Shown piece after piece: positions 1-10,071 of a stretch of 64,000 nt of DNA. The DNA lies in contig JAHBMJ010004506.1 of the NCBI GenBank assembly GCA_018398765.1, positions 7,501-71,500 of the forward strand, in the 5' to 3' direction. Source of the stretch: Chromera velia. Taxonomy: Eukaryota; Sar; Chromeraceae. Positions within the stretch are counted from its first letter, which is position 1. Each line of letters begins with the position of its first letter. A program made the position numbers and the translations under genes. The notes beneath the pieces are model-generated. The model did not search any database and was not told the origin of the DNA. It saw nothing but the letters and a program-made list of their open reading frames with translations.

Positions 1-14
1 TCTCTCTGAAGAAA

Positions 15-179
15 ATGGCAGCATCGCAGACACATGGAGAAACGAAGGGCGTCTTCTTGTATTTGGACGCTGCCGGAGGACCAGTCCAGGCAGACCCAGA
101 CACGCTGGATGTGTTTGCAGGCCACGAAGGTGGTCAGCTTTGCGCAGACAAGCAAGCAACCAACAGCAAAGATAAGTGA
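15..179 (+). CDS. Short coding-like ORF at the left edge, possibly the end of a longer gene
   Basis: An ATG at 15 opens 54 codons ending in TGA at 177-179. The frame is also open to the left edge of the window, so this may be the last exon of a gene that begins outside. The product is mixed in composition (FLYLDAAGG, DVFAGHEGG) with no low-complexity run and no domain I recognise. It is short enough to be open by chance. A second ORF at 294-674 on the same strand could belong to the same transcript, but I could not find a phase-consistent splice between them. Confidence 0.25.
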   Translation: MAASQTHGETKGVFLYLDAAGGPVQADPDTLDVFAGHEGGQLCADKQATNSKDK

Positions 180-293
180 AGGTGATTAGCCGACACTCAT
201 CCGGAAGACTGAGACAGTTGCAGAATCAAAAGGCATAAGAAAAGCTCTCTACTGGCCATTTGGGTTGCGATCTACTCGTAGGCGGCATTCTCA

Positions 294-674
294 ATGACAT
301 CAGGCTCCTCAAAGTCCCGAGCAACACCAAGCAACGTCTCCACCATCGGCTTTGGCGACCTCCAACGATCTTTGGGTTCTCTACCCAAGGACAAAGGCAA
401 AGTCCAGGATCAGACTCGAAGGGGATCTCTGAAACAGGGCTCCAGACAGCTTGGGACGCAAGGGGACGCTGAATTCCACTACTCATGGTCTTTGCCTGAC
501 CGTGCCCGTATCGTTGCAATCGGATTTCAACTGTTGCGCAAAGAGACAGATCTGATCTCTATCATAAAAGGTACACGAGAGTCAACACTCATCGAGCTGA
601 GCGTTCACCACAATGCTTTGTCCCTTCTGTCTGGCCACCTTATGGCGTCCAGACAGAAGGTAAAGCGAGGATAA
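294..674 (+). CDS. Hypothetical ORF of 126 codons
   Basis: Opens at ATG 294 (MTSGSSKSRA) and closes at 674. The N-terminal half is Ser/Lys/Arg-rich and looks disordered; the C-terminal half (ARIVAIGFQLLRKETDLISI) has alternating hydrophobic and charged residues typical of real protein. The opposite strand is also open over part of the interval, which lowers confidence. No family is recognised. It could be an exon of the same unit as the short ORF just to the left. Confidence 0.25.
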   Translation: MTSGSSKSRATPSNVSTIGFGDLQRSLGSLPKDKGKVQDQTRRGSLKQGSRQLGTQGDAEFHYSWSLPDRARIVAIGFQLLRKETDLISIIKGTRESTLIELSVHHNALSLLSGHLMASRQKVKRG

Positions 675-719
675 GAACCTTAGGGAAGATCTAGAGAAGG
701 AACGTGAGCAACACTCATT

Positions 720-2160
720 CTAGGGTATGACACAAAAAAAAAAAATGAATATAATTTAATTACAAACCCTAGGGGTATGTGTCACTCTGATTAGCTATAA
801 CTCCAAAAAGTGTTTTTTTAAGGTTTTTAGGATGAACTGACCTTATTCTTACGATAACATAACTTTTTAAATTAAATTTTATGACCTTTTATATATAGGA
901 AAGTCAATTCGCCCTCTGAGGTTCGCAAACGCTCATGACGTCGGTTTGCAAACCTAATCCTCCAACCTGACCAAACCTGTCTAAACCTGTCTAAACCTTG
1001 TTCCAATTGGCTTTTGCATGAACACAGAGAAGATGCAAAGCAAGCACAACCTGGCATTTTACCAGGAAACATCAAACAAACCGATCATTCAACAAATGTA
1101 CGATAAAGTCAAGAACACAAAAGCTGCCTTCATTCTTTCACACTTCAACAGACTTCTCCAAAGGTGCAATTTCCTTTTCAAACGCCCGGTCAACTTGCTC
1201 CAATTCTCTATCTTCAATTCGTAAGCTGCCATCAATGTTTAGTACAGTGGGTTTCCAAATTTCTTAATTATGTGTATGGGTTCCACGGAGAGGGGATCAA
1301 GTAAACAAAGATCGTGCCATATCGTGCCGGGAAAGAAGAGAGGGGAAAAGAGGGGGGGGGCAGGACAAGGAGAATGCAGCGGTTGCTGTGAATGCTGATG
1401 CGAGCGAGGCTGTATCCCCTTCCTGAAATGCTCATGCACAGAGTGTCACGGACGTGGTCTTACTGGCAAAAACATATAAAATATGTTTTTAACAGATCAT
1501 TCACATACAGATTTCAGAAGTTTGACCAGGTTTGGATAGGTTTGAAGAGGTTTGGAAGGTTTAAGTCTGGTGCGACCATGGTTTCCAAACCAATTCTAAA
1601 CCTGACGTAGCGAATGGGTTTTAAACTCATCTAAATCTATCCTAACTTACCCTAACCTTAGCCACTTGACCCTATTTTAGCGTTTTTTAAGCTTTTTTAG
1701 AAGATTAAACTCCAGAAATTTCTTTTAAAACATCAAAAATTTAAGTTTTTATTGAAAAACGTAACTTCAAACCTAGGGTACCCTCACAAAGTGTCAGATC
1801 CTAGCACTCATTCAGGCAGCAGTTTACAGAAGGTTTAGCTCTAGAGCGATCTGGGATTCCAATCAGCTGGGTTCATTCTATCATGCACGGTTTCTACTTA
1901 TGCTCCCCTCTATTTTAGACTCTCAGACTCCCGATCTATGCCAAACAGACATCAGACTCAAACGATGCTATCCGTTGCTTGAGTAACATATTGCATGCTT
2001 GAATACGAATGTCAGACTCGATCGATTTCAACAATTTTGATCGACGCGCGCAACACGTACGAAACAAAGCGCGGCGGCGGAGCCTGGTGTCGGCACGCGG
2101 GCTCATTTAGATACAGTGCATGCGAAAGTCTAGAGGGCGGTGCCACAGGGTAGGACTCCA
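720..2160. other. Intergenic, AT-rich, with diffuse AAACCT / AGGTTT repeats
   Basis: No convincing gene. Around 961-1000 the motif CCAAACCTGTCTAAACC recurs; at 1519-1600 the complementary AGGTTTGGATAGGTTTG recurs. The two clusters are therefore loosely inverted with respect to each other. A similar GGTTTGGGAAGG motif recurs near 19.5 kb. A poly-G run lies near 1351. Confidence 0.5.
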
Positions 2161-2163
2161 CAA

Positions 2164-2292
2164 TATGTGTGTGTGTGTATGTGTATGTATGTGTATGTAT
2201 GTGTGTGTGTGTGTATGCATGTATGCGCCTGTACATGATGAGTGTGTGCATATATATGTGTATCTGTACTAGTGTGTGTATGTATATGTGTA

Positions 2293-2357
<65 letters not shown>

Positions 2358-2461
2358 ATGTGTGTATGTATATCTGTGTGTGTGCATGTATGTGTGTGTA
2401 TGTGTATGTGTGTGTGTATGTGTATGAGAGAGAGAGAGAGAGAGAGAGAGAGTGTATGTGT

Positions 2462-2550
<89 letters not shown>

Positions 2551-2812
2551 TGTATGTGTGTGTGTGTGTATGTGTGAGTGTGTATGTATGTGTGTGTGTG
2601 TATGTGTGTGTGTGTGTGTGTATGCATATGCATGTGTGCATGTGTGCATGTGTGCATGTATGAGTGAGTGAGTGAGTGAGTGAGTGTGTGTGTATGTGTG
2701 TGTGTGTATATATGTGTGTGTATATGTGTGTGTATATATATATACATGTGTGTGTGTGTGTGTGTATGTATATGTGTGTGTGTGTGTGTGTGTATGTGTG
2801 TGTGTGTGTGTC
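2164..2812. repeat. Compound (TG)n microsatellite
   Basis: About 650 bases of TG/TATG repeats, interrupted by a GA tract at 2426-2452 and a GAGT run at about 2661-2684. Several long ORFs on both strands here consist only of His-Thr or Cys-Val alternation and come from the dinucleotide repeat, not from a gene. Confidence 0.95.
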
Positions 2813-2986
2813 GCGGTGTATGTGTCCGAGACTTAGCGTGACATAGAAAAGTTTATCCCAAAGAAGAAGACAAATAAAGGAAGAAAGCGGGCAAACAACA
2901 GCGTCATGGTAAATTTTTTGAAGAGAGGACAACAGTGAGAAAAAGCTTAATTTTGACAGGGGAAACAGGCATAGCAGTAGTAGAAT

Positions 2987-3547
2987 TCAACTCATCGGCA
3001 GCTGTTTGAGTCGTCGTCCGATGAATTTGCTGTTCAGGGCCCCTTCCTTCATTATGAAGTTATAGGTTGCCCACCAATTCTCGCGGAGTGCCTGAGGAAA
3101 TAGCTGTTCACCCTCAAATCTGTATGTGCTCATAAGGCAAGAGAACTTAATCATGTTAGCAATGATAATAGAAGACTACACATAGGACAAGTGGAGCTGC
3201 CACTTCCATTTTCGGATCATATCTGCAACATAATCTGCTTGCAAATTGTCTAAGTAGGCAGGTCCAGTCAACGCAGGAGCCTGGTTGATGTAGACACCGT
3301 CTCACTCCTTCAGTTGCACATCCCCGAATTCGACTTGCTCCCCTCTCTACACCTTCTTCACATCTTCTAATCTTTTTTTACATATGCCGTAATGCCTAAT
3401 GAAGTCGGAATTCTTCTTAAATTCTTTCCGACAGCGAAGAGATGGACAGTAGAAGCAGCCAGGTCTCATGACGACCTGAACTGCTTGAGACGGATTCATC
3501 ATTCGGCGTACCTAGAAGCCCTTTTTTCCTCGGAAAAGTGCTGACAT
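2987..3547 (-). pseudogene. Decayed zinc-finger protein gene with four in-frame stops
   Basis: On the minus strand one reading frame runs from an ATG at 3547 to a TGA at 2987-2989 (187 codons). It is broken by in-frame stops at 3512-3514 (TAG), 3347-3349 (TAG), 3302-3304 (TGA) and 3176-3178 (TAG). No frameshift occurs. Between the stops the translation is protein-like throughout. It includes a zinc-finger-like segment with CFYCPSLRC followed by FIRHYGICKK, and later motifs such as DGVYINQAPALTGPAYLDN and ENWWATYNFIMKEG. The pattern suggests a gene or transposon-borne ORF killed by point mutation only. Family unknown; the zinc-finger reading rests on spacing of Cys and His alone. Confidence 0.5.
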
Positions 3548-4384
3548 GGAGCCTCCAGGTAATAACAAGACAGTTGAGAGGCTTGTGGTTGTAAGTTGAC
3601 TTGTGTATGGGTACCAAAAAAGGCATTAGGAAGCCCTGTCAGCAAACCTGGTCTTGGCATGCCGTGGCCCCCAAGCCATAGTATCTGTAGCCCAAACCGA
3701 AAGAAAAAAAGTAAAGGTGAGCCCCGCCCCCTAGACCGAATAGACCGAATTTTATGGAGGCGGCCCCGATTTGCAGCTTCACCATCTGCGAGAGGGGCTA
3801 CCTACATGCATGTACATAGGCCGGGGTCCAACCACTGCTTCGCCATTCATTGACATTATTGTACATCCAAATAGGACGCCGGGGGCAATGCCGTCGACTG
3901 CATCGCCGATGCACCCCACTTCATGCTCGCAAAATTCTCATTCCAGGCCTACGGAGGCTAGTCCGTTCAATCGCTTGTGATATGCTACGCTGGCACCTCC
4001 CCCTTTAAGAGGTGTTTTTCCCGCGATCGCCGGCCTGGGGGCCGTGCGTAGGAAAGCGTACATCGATTAGAGCACCCAAATAGGGTTAGTATTGAACATC
4101 CGGCCATGCCGCATGGTAGGCTTTGCTCTGCTTAAGCCTAATAGGAACGCTTCGTACTAACCGGCCGGGTGACACGCAGTACTCTTGTGAGAACCTCTCC
4201 CGATCTCCATACAGCCACTTATCGTTTACGGCTCTTAGCACCTGACACCCTTGTGAAGCGTATCCGATCGTCTCTCAATCAAGGTCAGTCAATCACTTGT
4301 CGTGACCAGACTGAATAGCCAGGCTACCACCAGATGTACAGAGCTGAGTCATACTACCAACGTGAGCCATAACGTGAATCTCTA
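3548..4384. other. Intergenic, no gene recognised
   Basis: Mixed composition with short ORFs on both strands that overlap one another. No RNA gene or repeat structure was recognised by eye. Confidence 0.4.
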
Positions 4385-4682
4385 TCAGTCTTTACATTCA
4401 TCGAAAGCCATATACAGTCGCTCGCGGATCAGCTTCATGTGCTTTTCACGTTCTTCTCTGGTTTCCCTTAGATAGCGCTTCATAATCATACACATTCGAG
4501 TCTGGTGTTAGAGTTGTGCATCTTCTTCTTGCTCTTTTTTCCACTTCTCCCACGTTTTGATGTTATCAGGCTTACCCGTATGGTCTTCACATCTGTTTTT
4601 TCAGTGGATAAGAGGAACAGAACTCGAATACATAGTGCCGACCATTCTCTTCCTCGCCCTTCCACGTAGCGCTCGCACTCAT
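4385..4682 (-). pseudogene. Decayed ORF with a poly-A frameshift and an in-frame TAA
   Basis: From an ATG at 4682 the minus strand reads a protein-like sequence (MSASATWKGEEENGRHYVF) up to a run of six A (plus-strand T at 4596-4601). There the frame shifts, and coding-like sequence resumes as RCEDHTGKPDNIKTWEKWKK, with one TAA at 4508-4510, and then ends in a charged helix-like segment (KRYLRETREEREKHMKLI) at TGA 4385-4387. The beginning is shared with a second copy near 5.4 kb, whose equivalent reads VSASALRKGEEEN. This looks like a remnant of a repeated gene or transposon ORF; the family is not recognised. Confidence 0.4.
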
Positions 4683-5394
4683 ATGGAGGGGGTCTCCGAG
4701 AGATCTTTCTCCCTGGGCGCTCAAATTTGAAGGGATTAGGCAGCAGCAGGACCTATACCGGAGTGTGGCAGAACTCAGACAAATGATGTAATTCCTATAA
4801 GAGGGGGCACTTCAGCCGGTTACAGCATGGTTACTAACCTTACATCCCCCCCCTACAACGTATGACATGTGACCATCAGTCAAAAGTGGTGCCAATCGAT
4901 TAGTTACGTTTGTTTACTCACAGAACTGGCTTCAAGATTGTTAAACAATTCAGGTTATGGTCAAAAATGATGAAAAATGATGTATTACACTCACTTTGCT
5001 CCAAAACCCCCCGTAACCGGGTAACCTATAACCTTTTTTAACCCCCCTTAAAAATGAACTAACCTCCCTCAAGAAGCATTCAAACGTATTCTAAACATCA
5101 TTTTGAATATTTTTAAAAATTGAAAATTTGAGCGGTTACTGAGGTCAAAATGCTCATAACCGGGTAACCTGTAACCTCTTTATGTAACAAAGATAAAAAC
5201 TAGGATAAAAAGGGGGTAACCCAAAGTAACCACATAGCCTACACTTCAAAAACATCAGATTGTGACGTAACTTGACGAAGCGGAGCTCCAGGTTTAACTT
5301 GCCGGATTGGTTTGCAAAAATCTGTTTTTGTCCACATTTTATGTTATTCTGGGCTCAACATCTACCATAACCTTCCAGAGTGCCCCTCCCTAGC

Positions 5395-5470
5395 ATAATT
5401 CTCTTCCTCACCCTTCCTCAGGGCGCTCGCGCTCACCTGGAGGGGGTCTCTAGGAGATCTTTCTCCCCAC
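5395..5470. repeat. Second copy of the segment at 4,640-4,710
   Basis: The stretch with CTCACCTGGAGGGGGTCTC resembles 4,640-4,710 (ATATGGAGGGGGTCTCCGAG) over about 70 bases, including the flanking CTCTTCCTC and AGATCTTTCTCCC blocks. On the minus strand this copy holds a good splice donor (CAG followed by GTGAGC), which the other copy has lost. Confidence 0.6.
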
Positions 5471-5948
5471 TCTCCTCATTTCTACTCCCCTTCTCACTCG
5501 CGGCCTCCCTACTCTCCTCGTCTCCATCTTCATCATTACCATCATCCTTCCCTCTCTCCTCATCTCCATCTTTATCATTACCATCATCCTCCTCTCTCTT
5601 CTCATCTCCATCTTCGTCATTACTATCATCCTCCCCTCTCTCCTCGTCTCTATCTTCGTCATTACTATCATTCTCCCCACTCTCCTCATCTCCATCTTCA
5701 TCATTACCATCATCCTCCCCTCTCTCCTCATCTCCATCTTCATCATTACTATCATCCTCCCCTCTCTTCTCATCTCTATCTTCATCATTACTATCATCCT
5801 TCCCTCTCTCCTCATCTCTATCTTCATCATTACTATCATTCTCCCCACTCTCCTCGTCTCCATCTTTGTCATTACCATCATCCTCCCCTCTCTCCTCGTT
5901 TTTATCTTCGGCCTCATCTTTGGGGGAAAAAAGCATGAAGACGTCCAC
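5439..5948 (-). repeat. 42-bp minisatellite coding a 14-residue acidic repeat
   Basis: Roughly ten tandem copies of a 42-bp unit (plus strand reads CTCATCTCCATCTTCATCAT and so on). Because 42 is a multiple of three, the minus strand stays open and gives a repeated acidic unit such as ERGEDDSNDEDGDE. The frame runs into EKDLLETPS and a donor-like CAG|GTGAGC at about 5438. It might therefore be an exon of a minus-strand gene with an acidic repeat domain. Other minus-strand frames are also open and basic (MRREGRMIVMMKMEM), so openness alone is not evidence of coding. Confidence 0.6.
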
Positions 5949-6095
5949 CTTCCTGCATCCACAAAAATACTAAGGGAATTCCCACACGGATATGTGAAAA
6001 TGTGTGAAAAATGTGTGCCAACAAAATGTATGAAAACTCAAACACAAAGCTACTATACACAGGAACCAGAGATTACATTCAAACAAGCATTAAAC

Positions 6096-6181
6096 TTGGT
6101 CCAACCTTCCAGAGATGTTCTTGAGGAAGATGGTGTTGGAGGAGAAGCCGTCATGAGCGCCGGGGAGGAAGAATTGATTGC
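6096..6181 (-). other. Candidate isolated exon
   Basis: Between an acceptor (GGTGCAG) and a possible donor (CAA|GTTTAA), the minus strand reads NQFFLPGAHDGFSSNTIF and continues as LKNISGRLDQ. The composition is protein-like, but no neighbouring exon was found. The rest of 5,950-7,290 holds only short overlapping ORFs. Confidence 0.2.
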
Positions 6182-7289
6182 CTGCACCAAAGGGGGTCAA
6201 AGCGGGTGGGCAGACGTCTCATGCGAACCGCAGGTAGAAGGAAAGCATGCTTGCCAGCACAGGGAAACGATGATACAATGGATAACAAAACCTTGACTTA
6301 GACAGATAGTGAAGCAACAAACAGACACAAGAGCAGAAACCAGGAGATTTATCAAGCTTGTGAGCAAACTTTAAGGGGCACGCTGAACGAAACAACCCCG
6401 TCCCCTCTGACCGTCGGATAGAGTGTCCCAGCAGAGCCATCCATCCACAATTAAAGACTTATAGGCATGCGCCCATCCCACTCTTCACCTCCAGCAACTG
6501 CAGTCAGGTAAGAGAAGGATAGCCATATACAGAGAGGATATCCAAGTGAGCTAGCAGGTGAGTCTGAAGACAAGAGAGGACACAACGAAAGAGGCCACAC
6601 ACGTCATCAATCAGACTTGGTACAAGCATTGCAAATGCTGCTGTATGACACATAAATTGCATTTGTGTGAGACATACCACTGAGTTGTCTCTGAAGTTGT
6701 ATGAGTTTGTTTCAGCTCCTGGAAACACGCGCCACAAGTAACAGTCAATCGGTCTTGAAGAACATTTACCATAAGTCATTAGGATGACCTACACGCCAAG
6801 GTAAGAAAACACAACAAACAAATATGTATCAGATGAGACTTAACTGCAGCAACCTAATATTATTTACTCAGCTTTACGGTCTTGCCGTGCACATAGCGAC
6901 AAGATGACATCATGGTCACTCAGGCGTTTTTTATGGTTCAAGTGTTTTTATCTACCTGACTCACCTGAAATTGGTCATTGTCAATCTTTGAGCGTTCGAA
7001 TGCATGCCTGGGTAAGTATGGGAGGTCATTGCCAAACCGAGCTGCAGCAACAAACAGACACACAGAATGATCAAAAGTCAATGCCGCTACCTCTGGTCTA
7101 GTATCTGGTTCATTTTATTTACTGCATAACTTTCAAACAAGGTTTCTTTTATTTTATATGAATTTTCTTTCTGTTAGTTTGATGTTAGTTCGAGTGTGCT
7201 TGATTTTGTATTGGTGTGTATATAGGTTGATATAGGTCTAAAACTAATGCGTCTTAATCTCAGATCTTTTTCAATTAATCCGCGTCATT

Positions 7290-7345
7290 TTTGAATTGAA
7301 TTGAATTGAATTGAGGCGGTTAAAGCCGGTGAGCCACTACTTAGG
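7290..7345 (+). repeat. (GAATT)n tail plus conserved 30-base module, copy 1
   Basis: Four GAATT units followed by GAGGCGGTTAAAGCCGGTGA and GCCACTACTTAG. A near-identical block lies at 26,764-26,820. The shared block suggests the end of a dispersed element, possibly a SINE with a pentanucleotide tail. Confidence 0.6.
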
Positions 7346-7406
7346 CTCTGGCCAACCACGGGGCATGATATGCAATGTTGGTTTGTTGGCCTAGCGTATT
7401 GATCCA

Positions 7407-7625
7407 TTAACACATGTCAACACGAACTCTCTCCAATTTGGCTATACACTCCTCAACCGCCCTCATGCCCGCCAGAAGCTGGAACGACGAAATAAGAGCG
7501 ATCATCTCTCAGACTTTCTTTTTATTCTCCCTCACTCTTCTACCAGCAGAGGTAGCCACCCATTGCGCAATTTCCATCCGTTTCTCATATACGAGGACAT
7601 TCAACATGGCGTCGATTCCGACCAT
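7407..7625 (-). pseudogene. Short ORF interrupted by an in-frame TGA
   Basis: From ATG 7625 the minus strand reads MVGIDAMLNVLVYEKRMEIA and on to a TGA at 7509-7511. The same frame then continues as EMIALISSFQLLAGMRAVEE to a TAA at 7407-7409. Both halves look like one helical protein of about 72 residues. It could be a pseudogene or a chance ORF. Confidence 0.3.
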
Positions 7626-8101
7626 ATATCGTTGGGAAGAACAACAACAAAGAGCTCACCGCCTGGTATAAAAGTTTAACACCGGTGAAGTTCGAGATGC
7701 ATATTTTTTATATAAAGTAGGAGCTAGAATGTCAGAGCTACCAGCTGGACCTAAAACCTGTTGGGGAGGGGCGGGGGGGGAAGACGGGGGCGGGGCGGGG
7801 GCCATGCAACCTGGCCGCGGCCGCATGCACATGGCCGGGCCGGGGGCTGCCGATTCCAAAAAAGGCCGAGTATAGCTGGACTCTAGATCGGCTCACGATC
7901 GCGAAACTTCCAGTCGCTGTGTTTTCACTCACTGTTCTCTTCAGTGTCCGTTATTCACCGAGCTGCAGTTGAAGTTCTGGCATGTCCTAACAACGTGGTG
8001 AAAGTGCCGCAGACTTCGGCACAACAACCTGCAGACTTTCCCTGATTTTTGGATGCCGTCTCTGTCTGCGCGAATTTGATTTCGCTTGACGCACCGACAA
8101 A

Positions 8102-10071
8102 ATGTCTTCATCTTGCGCCGAGCCCTCCTGTCTGGCTTCGTTTGGTTCTTCTCTCAGGCAGTTGTGCGTCCTCGATGAGGATTCTGTCCTCTTCTGCCAG
8201 GAGGGAGACACGAACGTGTACATCGTCTCCGTCTCCGAATTAGAGCTCGGAATTCGGGTAGAGAGAAACCCGGGCAAACTTTTCTGCTCTGTTCCCTACG
8301 TGGGTATTCCGGTGGTTGTGAAGACAGGCGGCAAGATTGGGCGTCTGGTTGTCGTTGTGCCTCAGTCCGAGAAGGTCGATAAGTGGGTGGTTGCCCCCGA
8401 CCGCTTCTCCCAAACTTCAGTGCCGTCTCCTGTGAAGGGTCCTTGGAACTCTGCGACCTTCTTCAAGGATTCCGTCCACCTCTACTGTCCCCTCAACCAC
8501 ATGGTGCATGTCGTGCCAAGAGAGAAGGTCATACCACTCGAATGGTCACAGGAGCCCTCCCCACCCCCAAGCGCATTGGAATGTCAAATGAGACAGTGTC
8601 AGGACAAGCCCCCGGGCTGTCTTTGCAAACACGTTCTCAGCGAGACGGGATGTGCGAAAGCATTCCCTGTGAGGGTAGGCTGGACAGCACCGCAAATGGC
8701 TTTCTTGGCCTCTACAGCAAATTGTCTCTGCTGGTCCGACGGTGCCAAGACGTATGCATCTCGTTTGGCACAGGCACCGTCCAACTTCGAGGTGCACTCG
8801 GATACAGAGGGGGAGGTGCAGATCACTGCGATGGCCTCTGGAGAGAATGGGTTCATATTCGGGACGAGAGAGGGGGCGGTTTTTCAACGAGTCGAAAAGA
8901 ATTGGCACGCTCGATCTGGCCAGAAAGGGCCGTTCGTGTCCATCCCCCCAGACTCAGAGGCAGAACGCGAAGGGGAGGCAGAAGAGTCGGGGTCCAACGT
9001 CCCTGCAGACCCCCGTCGCATCGATACCATCGCTGTGCTTTCGGAAGGAAAGTTTTTGTTTTCTCGGGGGGGAAATTTGTTTGTTTGGGGAGGAGGTGGG
9101 AGGGGTGAGGAGGTTTTGACAGAGAAATCCCCCCTGATGGTCAGACCGCGCGTGTATCCCGTCTCTCCGATGTTGACTTCGATGCGTCGGTTGGTCTTTG
9201 AAGGGGGCGACGGGGCGGATGTTGAGATGGTGGCAAAGGATGATCCTTTGAGTTGTTCCCAAAGGGTATTCGGAATTCGCGGTATGATGTCCGCGATTTG
9301 CCCTTTCTTTCAATCAACCTTCAAGTCGGGATTCAGGGAAGCACACGAAAGTATTTTGCCCATTGGCGACACCTCGTTTGAGGCGCTTCGGTGTGTGGTG
9401 CTGTATCTTCATACTGATGTGGTGGAACTGAGAGGAGATTTCGCTGTCGACGTAATCGAACTCTGCCGCCGATTCGGATTGCAGTGGCTGCGGGTGGGCA
9501 GTGTTTTTCTTTTTTTTTCTTGCTCATCCTGCAATTGCGTTCGTTGATTGTCTCATCTCATCTCATTCGCTGAACTTCTTGCCTTCGTCTTTTTTCCCGG
9601 CTGCTTCTGTCTTTGTGTCGTTTAATGTTTTCCTTTCCTTGGACCTCTTTGCCGGTCGATGCTTCCGGCACTACTACATCCTCCATGCTGTTGCCTCTGT
9701 GTTCATTCCCCTTTCTTCATGCACGGCTTCTGCTTTCACAAATCCCCCTTTCGACAAAGTGCCCCACAGCACTCCGCCTCATCCCCGGACCTGCGTGTAC
9801 GGAATTGATCCGTTCCCCCATTCCTTTCTTCACACCTTCATCAATCCATCCATCGAGCTGCATGCAGAGTGAAGCCCGGAAATACGCAAAGAAGAACATG
9901 ACAGTCGACAACTGGCGGAAGATGCTGCTCGCAGCAGAGCGTCACGGCTTCGCGAATCTGAGGGCTTTGTGCATCGGGTTCGCTGCCAAGAACATCCAGA
10001 GGGTGAGGGATCAACCGGAATTCGCTGAGCTGTCTCAAGAGACACTCAGGGAGATCATCAAGGTGATCTGA
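8102..10071 (+). CDS. RCC1-like repeat protein with C-terminal BTB/POZ domain
   Basis: Two exons, 8102-9493 and 9868-10071, joined in phase 0 (CGG|GTGGGC, acceptor ATGCAG), giving 531 residues. The N-terminal part is beta-rich, and the stretch FLFSRGGNLFVWGGGGRGEE (about residue 318-337) matches the core signature of RCC1 blades. The C-terminal part, from about residue 397, reads as a BTB/POZ domain (MMSAICPFFQSTFKSGF, then LRCVVLYLHTDVVELR) and continues in exon 2 with a helical BACK-like end (NWRKMLLAAERHGFANLRAL). RCC1-BTB proteins usually act as adaptors for cullin-3 ubiquitin ligases; that role is inferred from the family. The blades are divergent, so the propeller call is weaker than the BTB call. 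The exon 1 frame stays open into the intron, but only the spliced form completes the domain. Confidence 0.75.

Noticed and set aside
2012-2932. Long minus-strand ORF (306 codons) of His-Thr repeats
   Set aside because: It is a translation of the TG microsatellite; all frames on both strands are open for the same reason.
5450-5962. Basic minus-strand ORF (RMIVMMKMEMRREG repeats) over the 42-bp minisatellite
   Set aside because: It is one of several open frames of the same repeat; the acidic frame is the only one that reaches a plausible splice donor.
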